Source: Dastarcus helophoroides (Eukaryota; Arthropoda; Insecta; Coleoptera; Bothrideridae). From it: 64,000 nucleotides of DNA. Shown in pieces: positions 10,936 to 22,166 of the stretch (its first letter is position 1; each line of letters starts with the position of its first letter). The DNA is taken from contig CM053329.1 in the NCBI GenBank assembly GCA_028583605.1, positions 8,246,001-8,310,000 of the forward strand, in the 5' to 3' direction. Position numbers and translations under genes: made by a program. The notes under the pieces are model-generated. The model saw only the letters and a program-made list of their open reading frames with translations. It was not told where the DNA came from and did not search any database.

Positions 10936-11796
10936 CTCTTCAGCAATGGATGTCATTTTTTCAGTTCCGTACAAAATGCATGTAATTGTCACTCCCATTT
11001 GAATCAGCCAAAACATGTATTCTGATACTTCCATTTCTTCCAAGGATTCCAGACTATTAAAACTGATGACAATTGTAACAAAATCGCCAAGAAATTTAAA
11101 AGATACGCTTTTTAAAATAGAATTTAATAGCTTATTCAGTAAATCAATATTTGCCACAAAAGAATATATTTCTTCCAAATTTAGAAAATTTGTATTGACA
11201 GAACTCAGAACTTCATTCAATACTTGATTCATTGTAAATATTGTTAGAAAGAATGATAACGAAAATATAAAAAATATGCCAGTGGTTACTAAAAAACAAT
11301 AGAAAGCGATAAATTCATAAATGTTGAATACTCTCCAGTTTTGTATATCTAAGGATAGACCAAATGAAATGTATACAAAAAATAACGCGACAAATATAAA
11401 TACGATTTTTTTCGCTTTTCCAAATGCCAAAGAAGTTGGACACAATATGGAATTGCCAAAAAATCCGATCATGTCAAGTGAGGTCAAAATCAGTTCTTGA
11501 ATATTTTTAACCTCCAAATGCATAGTTCCTAGTATTAAAATATTGGTGAGATAATATACCGTGTAGGTATATAAATAGACTCTTCTGTCAAAATATTCGT
11601 TCTCATGTGTTACGTATATTTGTATCGTTATAAATGAATATAATATAATGAATATAATTTTCTTTGTTTTTGACAAAGTGCTATTATTATTTGTAACATT
11701 ATATGCAATTCTATCTTGATTTGTAATTTTTTCTATTTGTATCTGAGGATAGCCCAGATATACCCACATATTAAATAAATAATTTGTTTGGATCAT
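10936..11796 (-). CDS. Gustatory receptor-like first exon (287 codons, open)
   Basis: An uninterrupted exon of a seven-transmembrane chemoreceptor of the insect gustatory type. Hydrophobic segments fall near residues 46-66, 76-96, 128-150, 165-190 and 265-283, and it ends with SIAEE| at a phase-0 donor (GAAGAG|GTTAGT in minus sense, 10936). The first Met is at 11796; a second at 11769 (MWVYLGYP) is an alternative. Length before the donor matches the two intact first exons at 58.8 and 61.2 kb. No C-terminal exons were found downstream in the window. They may lie beyond position 1, be lost, or be shared with other genes. Similarity to the C-terminal signature family is by exon form rather than by the diagnostic motif, so the family call is strong but indirect. 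The 207-700 relic is its duplicate. Confidence 0.75.
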
Positions 11797-12042
11797 AATG
11801 TTGCCCTAAAATTTGCCGTAAACTGGGTAGCATTATGTTTGAGTTTGACTTTTACATACATTAATCAAATAAAATTACAATTACTTGATGGCATGGGAAC
11901 ACAATCTATTATAAATAAATTTATATTTGTTTTTCACATTAATGGCTTGCTGCGAAATTAATATGTATTTCGTATTTATTAATAATCTTTTCTGTCTATA
12001 GGTTCTTGGTTTTATGTACACCATATTTTGGAAATTATAATA
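11797..12042. other. Upstream flank of the receptor exon
   Basis: AT-rich sequence between the start of the receptor exon and the terminal repeat of the mariner-like element. No recognisable promoter motif. Confidence 0.4.
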
Positions 12043-13525
12043 CAGGGTGCGTAAAAAGTATTGGACCAAATGAAATTTCGTAGAAACAATTTGACATTTA
12101 GCGGAATTAAAAAAAACACAAATACCCATATTTTGATGTAAGCTTGATTTGTTTTAGGCAAGGACATTCTGGAAAAGAGGGAAACGAACGCGCTGACAAA
12201 CTGGTGAGGAAGGGTTCGGAGGGACAATTCGTTGGACCAGAACCTACCCTACCCCTCGTAAGATCCCTACTTAACGAAGAAATTTATCGTAAACACAAAG
12301 CCTTATAGGCGTCAATAACAACATGCCGACAAACTCACGCATTCATTAGAATGCCGTGCAGGGAAAGGGCAAAACTATGCCTACAACTCTCAAGGAATAA
12401 TCTCAGGAAACTTGCAGGGATATGGACAGGTCACTGTCAATTAAACACTGGCGATTAAACAAACACCTCCACAGAATGGGAATTATAACGACTAGAGCTG
12501 CAGAGGGTGTTTAGAAGAAGATGAGAGTGTCGAGCACGTGATGTGTCACTGCCCGGCACTAGCATCAATCAGAGAATCCACGCTGGGGGACTTCTGGCCT
12601 AGGGCGGCGAGTTTGAGAGAGGCGCATGTAAGGGACGTTCTTCAGTTTCTCAACAAGGTTGGGTGGCTGAATGAATGACCAAGGACACCTCAATCACGGT
12701 GATAGCACAATGGGCCCGGAAAGGGTGGCCTAAGTGCTAGCCTAAACTTTAGGCAACCCACAACGAGTCCAGAATCCAGATTTGTTTTATGCAACTGGTT
12801 TTTGTCAGAGGCAGTCAGCTTGAATTTTTTTAAATGGCAACCCAAATTTAGTTTGGTGTCATTTGGCAGCTAATTGATTTAGAATTACAATGCAGTATAT
12901 CATTATAGGCTTATTTATTTTAAAATAAAGGATCAAATAAAAAAAATTAATATACTTTAACAGAACAAAAAAATTTAACAAGCAAGTTGAGTTACTTGAT
13001 TGAAGAAAATCACGATAACTGCGCAAATTTTTATCCATTCACTTTTTGAGGAGATCTAAGCCTATCAACAAAAGCCTACAGTACATTCTGAAGATATGCC
13101 GGAGGAATGTTTGTGATCGCAATTCTAATTCATTCTTCTGTTACGATACATAAGGCTTTTCAAATATTCTCAGAAGAAATAATTCATATGGGTCATGTCT
13201 GGAAACCTAGCAAGCCATTCAATCGGATCCCATTTGGTTTTTTAATTTTCCTCGTTATTTTAAAATAAACAAGTTTATGATATATAATGTACCACATGAT
13301 ATTTCTAAATCAATTACCTGCCGAATGATAACAAATTAAACCTGGGCTGCTATTTAAAAAAATTCAACATGGCTGCCTCTGACAAACATCAGGTCAGTAC
13401 AAAACAAATAAAACTCATATCAAAATATGAATATTTATGTTTAATTTAATCTCGGTAACGTCAAATCTAAATGTCAAACGGTATCTACATAATTCCATTT
13501 GGTGCAATAATTTTTACGCATCTTA
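12043..13525 (-). mobile_element. mariner-like element with long terminal inverted repeats, interrupted by a LINE
   Basis: The left end CAGGGTGCGTAAAAAGTATT and the inverted right end near 13500-13525 (…GATGCGTAAAAATTATTGC in minus sense) start imperfect inverted repeats of about 150 bases that both contain TTTGTCAGAGGCAG further in. TA flanks both ends. On the minus strand around 13130-13240 the text IEWLARFPDMTHMNYFF matches the third-acidic-residue block of mariner-type transposases (family form IEWPARSPDLTPLDYFLWG). The rest of the transposase is missing, and a LINE fragment sits at 12162-12778. Confidence 0.75.
12162..12778 (+). mobile_element. LINE fragment with RNase H tail, inside the mariner-like element
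   Basis: A 5'-truncated R1/I-type LINE piece starting in RNase H (GHSGKEGNERADKLVRKGSE, fourth catalytic Asp kept) and ending in the family 3' terminus GAGTCCAGAATCCA. It is flanked by a 16-bp target duplication, GATTTGTTTTAGGCAA (12146-12161) and GATTTGTTTTATGCAA (12779-12794). It belongs with 22714-23230 and 36132-37363. Stops and small deletions break its frame. Confidence 0.8.
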
Positions 13526-13572
13526 TATGATTTTGGTGGTATGCACTGGTCCTTAATTATCTTCAAAAAATG

Positions 13573-14526
13573 AAATCTTGATCTTTTAGCTTCAACTTCC
13601 AATCTTATATACAGCTACTCAGATGATAGTAGCCTTGTGTCGTTTTTTTCCTCTAACAAACCATTATCCGTCGCTACTTCAGATCGACTAATGGAACAGC
13701 AGATACAGGTGATTAATTCGGGGTCTCAAAATCATTCTGGAATGGGGTAAGAAAAAGTTGGTGGGCTTCAACGCTTCAAAAACTCGGGCCGCGGTTTTCT
13801 CTAGGAAAACATCAAGGGATAATGCAACAAACATTCTAATGGACAGTAAAATCCTTCCGATGGGATCGAATCTATCTATTTTAGGAGTGAATGCGAGCAC
13901 TAACTTCTCTTGATATATTCATATGCGCGCCATTGCCAAATCCGCCTCTCAGAAGCTAGGCTTTCTTTTTAGGGAAAAAAGTACTTTAGATCTCAACAGC
14001 TATTTTCACCATATAAAGCTCAAGTTAGGCCAACACTAGAATACTGTTCTCATGTTTAGAGTTCAGTCCCAAAGCACACTTTAGCTCTTTTGGACTCAAT
14101 TCAAACAAGAGCGATTTGCCTAATTGATGACGAGAGTTTGACCGATTCTCTTGAAACACTAGAGCACAGGCTGGTTGGTGACTGGTTTCAATTTTACAAG
14201 TACTATCATGGAAGACGCTCGCAGGAACTAATAGGATTGATCCCCCCAAGAGCAAGATTCTTGAGGCATACAAGACAGTCGGAGAGAGCAAATTCCTGTG
14301 CAGTCCAGCTTGACACAGTGAGGACTACTGTCTACGGAGAGTCTTTTTTCTATAGAACTTCCAAGCTATGGAACGCCTTACCGAAAGGAATTTTCTCCAA
14401 AAATTACAACCTATTTTTGTTTAAGAAGGCGGTTCTTCGCCATCTATTCTTGTTTCCGCATCATACTCGCAGTGCTTTGAAGGCATAATGGGGTTACCTT
14501 TTGCAAGCAGACTAAACTTAAAAAAA
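13573..14526 (+). mobile_element. jockey/CR1-like LINE, 3' part (copy 2)
   Basis: Starts in the RT palm just before the YSDDS (family YADDS) block near 13612 and continues to the 3' end of ORF2, then the tail before TTAAAAAAAATAC. A 132-codon open stretch at 14090-14488 encodes the C-terminal region: SIQTRAICLIDDESLTDSLE, GLIPPRARFLRHTRQS and SFFYRTSKLWNALPKGI. It is abutted by the foldback element at 14527. 5'-truncated, non-autonomous. Confidence 0.8.
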
Positions 14527-14580
14527 ATACAAATCTTGTCCCCTGAAACCAAGAAAGATTAAAAAACACAACAAAGGTTG

Positions 14581-14621
14581 CCCTAACGCATTTCGATAGC
14601 CAAGCTATCATCTTCAGAAAG
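14581..14621 (-). ncRNA. Hammerhead-like core, left arm (degraded)
   Basis: Minus sense: CTTT, CTGAAGA, one extra T, stem II GATAGC/GCTATC with TTG loop, GAAA, TGCGTT, AGGG. Stem I would need two G-U pairs and stem III is damaged by the T after GAAA. Listed as a relic of the motif. Confidence 0.4.
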
Positions 14622-14769
14622 GTACTAACACCTAATCCTAAAATTAATCCTTATATAGTAGAAATATTCACTTTGTGCATGATCGACCGCATCCAAACGT
14701 ACATGCTCATCTAATCATACACACAGTAGTGTCAAAATTCTTTATCTATCAAGTAGCTCTCCGAAGAAT

Positions 14770-14810
14770 CTCTCTGAAGATGATAGCTTGGCTATCGAAA
14801 CGAGTTAGAG
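14770..14810 (+). ncRNA. Hammerhead-like core, right arm
   Basis: Plus sense: CTCT (stem I), CTGAAGA, one extra T, stem II GATAGC-TTG-GCTATC (6 bp), GAAA, CGAGT, T, AGAG (stem I, 4 bp). Core boxes match the hammerhead consensus CUGANGA and GAAA; stem III would be only A-U and C-G with a two-base loop. The extra unpaired T before stem II is non-standard, so cleavage is uncertain. Confidence 0.45.
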
Positions 14811-14846
14811 CAACATTTCAGGGGACAAGTTTTTTATTTCAATCTT

Positions 14847-17340
14847 GTATGATGCCAATTGCTTTCATTCCTTGTTTAATTCTGGAAAAGACAAAATATG
14901 CCACCCTTTTTATTGGATAGAAAACTAAAGTTGATTCAAGAAAAATATGTCGGTTCAGTAGGTTCAATTTATACATAAGCCTAAAAACGATCTTAAATTC
15001 ATAACTCATAAACTACTTATGGTCGATCCTGTATATTTAGTAATAAATGTAACAAATAATTATATGCATAATTCCGCAATATCTAAATACATTTTTAGTT
15101 TTCTGGACCGGTTTTGCTTTACAGAATTATTAGCATTTTATAACATTAGTTTGTTTGGCCATTATCGATGCTGCAAAGCGAAACTACTGAAACAGTAAAA
15201 ATTTTATATTTATTTGTTATATTTATTGTTGAATATAAATATAGGTTATACGTTATAAATATTTTCTGTTAGAATTTTCGATATAATTTATTATTTAGAT
15301 TTTCATTTTCATATTTTAATTCTAAATTTGAAATTTGGGGTTTAAATTGCACTTTTTATTCTGAGTTCTCATGTGTGCGTTTTCAGATTTGTCGTGTGCA
15401 AATGGCAACTTTTTGGCAACCATATTTTCCAAAATGATGCACTCTCCATGCAAATTCTCGAACCTTATTTTGCCCTATTATTTACGCCGATAAAACTAAA
15501 TTTTATTTATAAACGAAAACCCACGTTTCTATCTTTCTCATTTCAAAAATGATGAAAGTTGATGCAATATTTTATCCCCTATTTAATCACTTTCGGGAAT
15601 AACAAAAAAACTTTCTTAGAGCTTTCCAAAGTTTATCAGTTTTTTCCAAAATCTCATGATTTAATTATAAAATTTGAAAGTTGCTTTTTTGAATTTTCAC
15701 ATTCTTACCGAAATTCCGAGTTTTAAAATTCATTTTTTAAAAATATATAAGTTTAGCTATTTTTTAGAAATTCTGACTACTGAAGTTCCAGTTTGAGTCT
15801 TCTTCTATTTTTTTTTTCTAATTAATGATTTTTTTTTTTGTTAAAGTTTTTTCAATTTCGTCGTGAATCTCGAAAATTCGACTTTTTTCCCGAAACTCCG
15901 AATTTTTTAATTTAAATATTCTCGCTTCAAATTTCGTTTTTTTTTTGTAATTTTTATTTATAACTTCTTGATATACATAGCTTTTGATTTTTACTTTTTG
16001 GCAATGTCAATTTCTTTATTCAAAATTAGTAACTTTTTTTAATAAAATTGACTTCTATAAATTGGAAGATTCTACTTTTTATCATAAATCTCAGTGATAA
16101 AACATAATATTCAAAATTTGAACATTATTTTCGTTAATATGTGGTCCTCTGTATTAACTCGCTTCACATTCACGTAATATCAAGTATACAAAATTAGAAA
16201 AGAATGATTAATGTTGGAAAAAATCCTAATATTTCATACTTTGAAATCATAAGCAGTACATCAATTTTACTAGCTGACCTCCGCCACCCTATCCACGCAA
16301 GGTCTAATAACGTCATATTTCAAAGTAAAATAATGTTTAATTTTAACATGATAATAGATTCAAGGGTTCACGCTTCTTGCTCTAGTACCCATTGGAACTG
16401 TATGTGACATGCAATATTATCAGACTATATGTTTCCCTTTATATGTACCTTGTTGTAACCTCAAATAAAACAGTTAGCACAGTTCAGATCTTAGAAGTGA
16501 AACGTTGAGTTTTATTGCAATAATTATAGCCTAAAAGATACTCCTGAAAATATTCTCTATTTTAATAAAAATTTAATTCAAATTGATTTAGCAATTAGAC
16601 GTTTCAATTTTAGCAATATAGATGCAGTCCTAAATTAGCTTACTGTCTGCAAAAGCTTTCCGTAAACTGACATCATTATTCCTTTCTTTTCAAGATATTA
16701 ATGATAACAATGACGATTTTATCTGCTCGGATTAATGCTTAATTATAAAGAAAGCAAAACACTTTGTTCCACCAAAAAAAGTCTGTAGACAACTTTAAAT
16801 ACAATCATTTGTTTTATTTGTTGGGGGCATTAACCCGGGACTGATCAATGAATTGATTTAACTTTTTGTCGCCTCCTTAGGAATCTAATTTGGAAAGATT
16901 CTTTCTTAGTCTTCACCTATGTTAAATAGAAACCTCTTCTGCATTTCATGCTTTTATACCCATCCGGCTTCAGCTGTGCATTATCTATCAGGTCAGTGTT
17001 TAAAATTTTATTAAGTGGATTATATTTATATCTAAATATTGTTTATTTTCACTTTTAAAAACAATTTTTACTTTTATTGTACACGACGGACAGTTGGTCG
17101 TGGTTTACTTTAATATTAGGAAATACTAAAAAAACACGACTTTTTTCCATAAAAATGATTATGTCCCGAATAATGAATAATAAAAATCAGTTGTAGCTTT
17201 TTGGATAGAGGATAACTTTCTCTGGACCTAGAGGATGGTACTATGTGATGCATTTTTATATTACGATTAACTCCAAAATTTGTCATTGAAGAATAACTGC
17301 TGTTGCCAAAATACAATGCTGGAGAGCGAAGTAACGTATT
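14847..17340. other. Long AT-rich stretch with T-rich degenerate repeats
   Basis: No gene seen. From about 15290 to 16110 the sequence is a degenerate T-rich array with recurring TTTCGACTTTTTT and AAATTTCGAxxTTT text. The same kind of tract recurs at 21840-22010, 22310-22700, 23230-23480, 39590-40200 and 59800-60260. A segment at 16400-16510 (TGTGACATGC... AATAAAACAGTTAGCAC) has a weak LTR-like look but no partner. Confidence 0.5.
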
Positions 17341-17344
17341 AAAC

Positions 17345-17860
17345 TGAATGAAAAAAATCAGTCTCCATCGATTTTGCTAACAGACGAATTGAGCACAAGC
17401 CAATATATAAAAATCAACAAGTAGTTTCCGTACGAAAATACAGGTGGAAACCTCATGTTAAGAAAAAATGTAAAGAACTCAAACTAAAGTATAGGAAAAT
17501 GTACTGGCTACTTAATCCTGTCAATATATATTAAGCTTTTACTTTACCAACAAGTTCTGAAACCAATATGAACATATGGTATTCAACTATGGGGATGTAC
17601 CAAACAAAGGCAATCGAAACATCATCCGAAGATTTCAAAACAAGGTACTGTGAGGCATTGTTGATGCACCGTGGTACATTTGCAATGACAAGCTACATAA
17701 GATCTTGGAAGTGGATATTGTCGACAATGTTATCACAAAAAATATACCTTAGGACATAGAGGCTCCAGCAGAACATCAATATCGAGGCCCTCCAGCTCCT
17801 GGATAGCGATGGCTTAGTTAGAAGACTGAAAAGAGTAAAACTACTTGAACTAGTGTAGTG
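17345..17860 (+). pseudogene. jockey-clade LINE ORF2 C-terminal relic
   Basis: Decayed frames read RKYRWKPHVKKKCKELKLKY, KMYWLLNPVNI, then MNIWYSTMGMYQTKAIETSS, and lastly EALQLLDSDGLVRRLKRVKL, in the order found in the C-terminal region of jockey-type ORF2 (family form WTYGIQLWGCTK, LLD..LVRRLKR). Frameshifts at least every 150 bases; RT is absent. It ends a few dozen bases before the hAT-like element. Confidence 0.7.
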
Positions 17861-17893
17861 AAAGTATTATTACAGCCTAGTGCATACTTAAGT

Positions 17894-19254
17894 CAGTGGC
17901 GGCTAGTAATTTTTTGACAGGGGGTGCGCAGATGTAAAAAATAATAATAGTTAAAGTTTAGGTGACTTCAATGTCGTAGCAAGGCATTAAATTAAGGAGA
18001 AACAAACGCCTTTTGTAAGGCGCGGTATTTAATAGTGTTTTATTTATTTATTTATTTTTCACATTTTTGTTCCACTTTTAATACTGGCAAACGCCTACCT
18101 AGTTCTTTTATTTTCACTTTCTCTTCCAGTGGAAGTTTACCAAAAACGTTTTTTAATGTAAAAATGCTGTTCATTTTAAAACCACAATTAAATTTTCTAA
18201 AACCTAAAGCAGAATACTGACACTGACAAACATGCACTTCAAATTTTTACGCATACTGACAATGTCAAAATTAGTGGTGGTGTGTTTATTCAATTTTTAT
18301 TTTTTATTTTTTCTATAATTTAGAACCAAATACCAAATCAACAATTTAATTATTAGGCCCTAGAATGGGTGTTGCTATCTTTTTGTTAATAGCGGTACTA
18401 TTAGCAGTTAGGCCTGTAAGCGGCACAATTAGCAATCGCAATCAGATCAGCCGAAACCTACGCATTTAGCATTTATCATTTCACAGTTAATTACTTGTTT
18501 TTTCCTCGTTAAGTAGTAATGCATAATAATAATAATACACATTATAATTTAAATGATTGAACATTTATAGTTTTAAACCTTTAAAGTGTTCAGTCTGTGT
18601 CACTCATTTTAAAATTTGTTTAAATATTTAAATCATACGAATCAGCCAATCACAACAATAATAGACCACGCAGACAGATGGAACAAGATATGCTGCTGCC
18701 AGATTGATTGCAGATGTATTACACGTAATAAAATTTGAACTCATATGACTTCTTTTTATGTTAATAATTAAATAATCAAACTATAATTAATTGACGATAT
18801 GAAAATCTATCCTTCATTTCGAAACAACATTAAGACACGAAAGTTGTAACAGAAATCTTAACACTTAGACCATCAATATTTCACTTCAAACTCTGTCTCG
18901 TACTCATCATCGGACAACATCCCGTGGGGGAGCGGCGTACTGCGCTAACTTTAATGCGCGCTGCGTAGTTTATTGTTTCTACGTAACGCGAGGATGCGGT
19001 TGTTAGGAATCGTACAGCAGCCACGCTAAGTGCTCAGTTCTGAGCGCACCAACTTATTGAAATTTCCTCATAATGGAATAATACATATGCGCACTTTATT
19101 CCAAGTAACGCACAAGTACTAGTTAATTAAGATATCATTATTTAGTACTTAAAAATGTGATAAATCCTTGTCTTTTACTTTAAATAGAAAAAAATTAATC
19201 ACTGATTTCACGAGGTGCGCGCGCTCTTGCGCTCAGTAGGACCAGCTGCTACTG
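17894..19254. mobile_element. hAT-like element, non-autonomous, with 8-bp target duplications
   Basis: Ends CAGTGGCGGCTAGT (left) and the complement CAGTAGCAGCTGGTC (right), followed inside by GGGTGCGC and GCGCACC. Flanks ACTTAAGT (17886-17893) and ACTAAAGT (19255-19262) form an 8-bp direct repeat with one mismatch, the duplication length of hAT elements. The interior lacks a transposase apart from a short minus-strand piece at 18052-18237, and its right end is GC-rich, as in many insect hAT derivatives. Confidence 0.75.
18052..18237 (-). pseudogene. Possible hAT transposase N-terminal remnant
   Basis: Minus frame of 61 codons with NVFGKLPLEEKVKIKELGRR. The block LxEKxxIKxLGRPxP is, as I recall, found near the N-terminus of a class of hAT transposases with a TTF-type finger. 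The rest of the protein is absent. Assignment rests on this block and on its location inside a hAT-like element. Confidence 0.4.
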
Positions 19255-19624
19255 ACTAAAGTAGTGCCAAGCAGAATTGACAGAACCAAAATTACTTTCT
19301 TAGGATAAGTGTTTTGTATTTGAAGCGTAGTAAATTAAGTACGAAAAACAAATAGCTTATTAGTGTTATTTTACTAGATTGCTATAATTTTTAAATAAAA
19401 AAAAACGACTGCCAATATGTGTAAATGTCTGTTATCACGCTACAGGTCGCAATTCTCAAGCGATTTTTGCCATTTTTATTTCCATCGATCCAAAATTGTT
19501 TAGAACAGAATCCTATTGATTTTGGAAGTGATGGGCTAAATAGTTTAAATCTTATTTAAGAAAATCATAGTTTATCAGGACCAAAATCAAACTTAGGTTA
19601 GTTGGGTTCTTATCTTTTTCTTCA
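19255..19624. other. Spacer, nothing recognised
   Basis: AT-rich sequence between the right target duplication of the hAT-like element and the RTE relic. Confidence 0.5.
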
Positions 19625-20850
19625 GTGCCATGTCCTCACCGAACGTTGGCTATCATATTGGCTATTATGACTTTGTTGACAGCATCTATAAATAGTGTTG
19701 CACTTGATTTTTTGGACCATTCCCGCAGGTTTCGAAGCCAGGATGCTCCTCTGCGACCAGGTTCTCCAATGTCCTCTATTTTACTCTGCATAGTGAAGGG
19801 TATTGTATCGCTCAGGGTGTCTAATTACATGTGCAATATATTCTAAGTTTTTGATTTTATTAGTTTTAATTATCTCGGGTTATCTATGTATCCGACGTAG
19901 AACCTCCTCATTAAGTGCCTATCGACCCAACTTATGCATAGCAATCTGCGATACACCCACATCTCAAAATTTTGGAGTTTCTTTAATAGTGCCTCCGTGA
20001 GTGTCCAACTTTCTCTCCCATGCAGTAAAATCGGAAATATGTAGCATCTTGCGAGTCTTAATTCAGTTTTATGTTAATATTTCGACTACATAACACTTTT
20101 TTCATCCGGAAGAACACCGTTTTAGCTTTCTCTATTCGGATTTTAATCTCTTTAGTCATATCCCAGTTGCTGTTAATGTTGGAGCCAAGGTAGGTAATAT
20201 TGTGAACTTGCTCAAGGTCGACACCATAAGCGGTTATTGCTGAGGTATTTAGAGGGTGTTTACTAACAACCATAAATTTCCTTTTTAGAGTGTTAAGAGT
20301 TAATCCATACTCAGCGCATATATTTGTAACTGTATCTAATAACAACTGCAATTCTTCAAGACTACTGGCTGACAGAACCGTATCGTCAGCATATGTAAGG
20401 TTGTTAATATTAACTCCATTTACCTTGATACCGCAATCAGCTTCATCAAGTACTTCCCTGAAGATGTGTTCGAAGTATAGGCTAAAAATCAGTAGTGACA
20501 TAATGCCTTAGACATCTACAGATTGACACTGATTCCGAGATGTTTCGGCCAATTTTGACGTTTGCTTCCTGGTTCCAATAAATGTTTTAAATTTAAGGGA
20601 GGAAAGGTCCTTATCCTCAATGTCTGTTTGTTCTAAAATCTTGACCAATTGTCATGTTTAACCCCGTCGAACGCTTTTTCAAAGCCAATAAAGCACAAAT
20701 AGACAGGATGTTCGACATCTCTGCATGTTTAGGTTCTTATAACTTTTATAAATATTGTGGATCAAGTTCCTTCCAAGTACAAAGTAAAAGGGTAGGGCGT
20801 AATTCGCTTTCATTTTCGACAGTTTTTTTTTTTTTCATTTCATAGAAATT
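19625..20850 (-). pseudogene. RTE-like LINE, RT and C-terminal region
   Basis: On the minus strand the piece starts in RT (near 20700, EHPVYLCFIGFEKAFDGVKH), then an open run from 20501 to 20058 with NNLTYADDTVLSASSLEELQ (the YADD catalytic motif intact) and VHNITYLGSNINSNWDMTKEI. It then decays through text at 19640-20050 that matches the C-terminal region of RTE-type proteins (R-x-L-EYxxHVxR block). One stop-bearing gap near 20510 separates the RT halves. The clade call RTE/BovB is from the YLG and EI-K-RI-KA order. Confidence 0.75.
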
Positions 20851-21009
20851 GCATTGTGCTCTTTGTTGAAATGATGGCACAATTATGACAAGCGTGGCAA
20901 AGCTGATACTTCAAATTTATTTATTTCAGAAATGTCATTGCTTAAACCTGATATTGATTATTTTAATTTTTTTTATTTGAACGACAAAGCACGTCTCTTG
21001 TAAAAAAAT

Positions 21010-21215
21010 TAATAAATTGACGCGATGTGTCGCACATTACGGGAAAAAGCAGTTGGACAGAATCCGAGCTCTCACGGTCGCCAACGGGCATTTTAATCGG
21101 CTTTCGGTTTCTCGGTTTTTTTTTACTATTACTTCTGGATTTTACTTGGAGTGATTCCACCTTTTGGACACACGAGAGCACCTTCCGAAGACGAATCAAC
21201 CAACCAGGGTAAGTC
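21010..21215 (+). other. GC-richer island ending at a splice-donor-like site
   Basis: Stands out from AT-rich flanks with text such as GCGATGTGTCGCACATTACG and TCTCACGGTCGCCAACGGGC, and ends AACCAG|GGTAAGTC at 21209, a good donor match. Open in both directions (minus 20963-21199, plus 21027-21212) without resemblance to known proteins. Could be a 5' exon of an unseen gene or part of a mobile element. Low confidence. Confidence 0.25.
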
Positions 21216-22025
21216 CATAAGCTAAGAACTGTAATGTGCGGAAGCGTGTTTCTATTCCAATTATTATTTATCTAATCATAAATTTAATATAGTCTACTTA
21301 TTATTCCAAATTCTGTAGAAAAACAATTATTAATATTCAATGTGAGATATTAAAAGTAGCTAGAAATCACACAACCATAAATTTAAAAGGTACCGAGATG
21401 AAATGTGCTGCAGAATATTTATCATGGAAACAGAAACTTCACAAATTGCGCACTAAATTTTGGCTCGCAATTTGGTCTTTAAGTCCTTGGTATAGTCCAC
21501 TAAACAGGATACTTATTGCTACTGTAATATGATGAGCAATATTTTTTCAAAAACTCATAAGGTAGATAATGTTTCTATTAGGAATATTTTTGGAGAAAAA
21601 GTTAAATTTTCGTGTTGAGGTTGAAGACAAGTTTTTTGCTTTTCTGTCAAAATATAACTGTAAATTATAAACTCAATTCCAATGGTGTGCACCTTTGGTT
21701 TTACCAACTATTTTGATTTTTTGTAAGTTATATTTTCCCCTAATCTCCTGGTTTTTCCCCTTTGACATTTTGATTATTTAGATCACTGTTTGGTTTAAAA
21801 TCGAGATATTTAATCTTAATTTTAAATTTAAAACATCAAGGACATCGAGAATATTAGGATTCAGATATTTTATAGAGAAGCTGGGTATCCAAATTTCGAC
21901 TTTCCTCTGGAAATGTGGAATAGAATTTTCAAACATATGTTTTCTTTAAACTTCGACTTTTTTCTAAAAATTTTCATTTTTTTTTAAATTTCGGAATATT
22001 TTTAATTACCTAATAGTTGAAATAA
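21216..22025. other. AT-rich spacer with T-rich degenerate repeat
   Basis: No genes seen. The second half (about 21840-22010) belongs to the TTTCGACTTTTTT-type tracts. Confidence 0.5.
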
Positions 22026-22075
22026 GAAACTTGTCGTCTGAAATTAAGAAATATTAGAAAACAGAACAAAGGTTG

Positions 22076-22116
22076 CCCTAACGCGTTTCGACAGCCAAGC
22101 TGTTATCTTCAGAGAG
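22076..22116 (-). ncRNA. Hammerhead-like core, left arm
   Basis: Minus sense: CTCT, CTGAAGA, T, stem II AACAGC-TTG-GCTGTC (5 pairs plus one A-C), GAAA, CGCGT, T, AGGG. Stem I pairs with one G-U. The ACGCGT palindrome after GAA could form a stem III between two molecules, as suggested for hammerheads with tiny stems III. Confidence 0.45.
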
Positions 22117-22125
22117 ATACAGTAT

Positions 22126-22166
22126 CTCTCTGAAGATGATAGATTGGCTGTCGAAACGCATTAGAG
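22126..22166 (+). ncRNA. Hammerhead-like core, right arm
   Basis: Plus sense: CTCT, CTGAAGA, T, GATAGA-TTG-GCTGTC (one G-U, one A-G mismatch at the loop), GAAA, CGCAT, T, AGAG. Stem I is a perfect 4 bp, but stem III is damaged (CGCAT in place of CGCGT). Confidence 0.4.

Larger units (their letters stand above)
14527..14846. mobile_element. Foldback element with hammerhead-like core in each arm (copy 1)
   Basis: Two arms in inverted order: CTTGTCCCCTGAAA near 14540 and its complement TTTCAGGGGACAAG near 14817, plus the 40-base core at 14581-14621 and its complement at 14770-14810. The loop is about 150 bases. Similar elements are at 22026-22220 and, as one arm only, 60970-61070. No coding capacity. 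The left arm has a segment (AAGAAAGATTAAAAAACACA) that the right arm lacks. Confidence 0.75.

Noticed and set aside
16400..16510. Solo LTR (TGTGACATGC start, AATAAAACAG)
   Set aside because: No second copy, no CA end that could be fixed and no target duplication.
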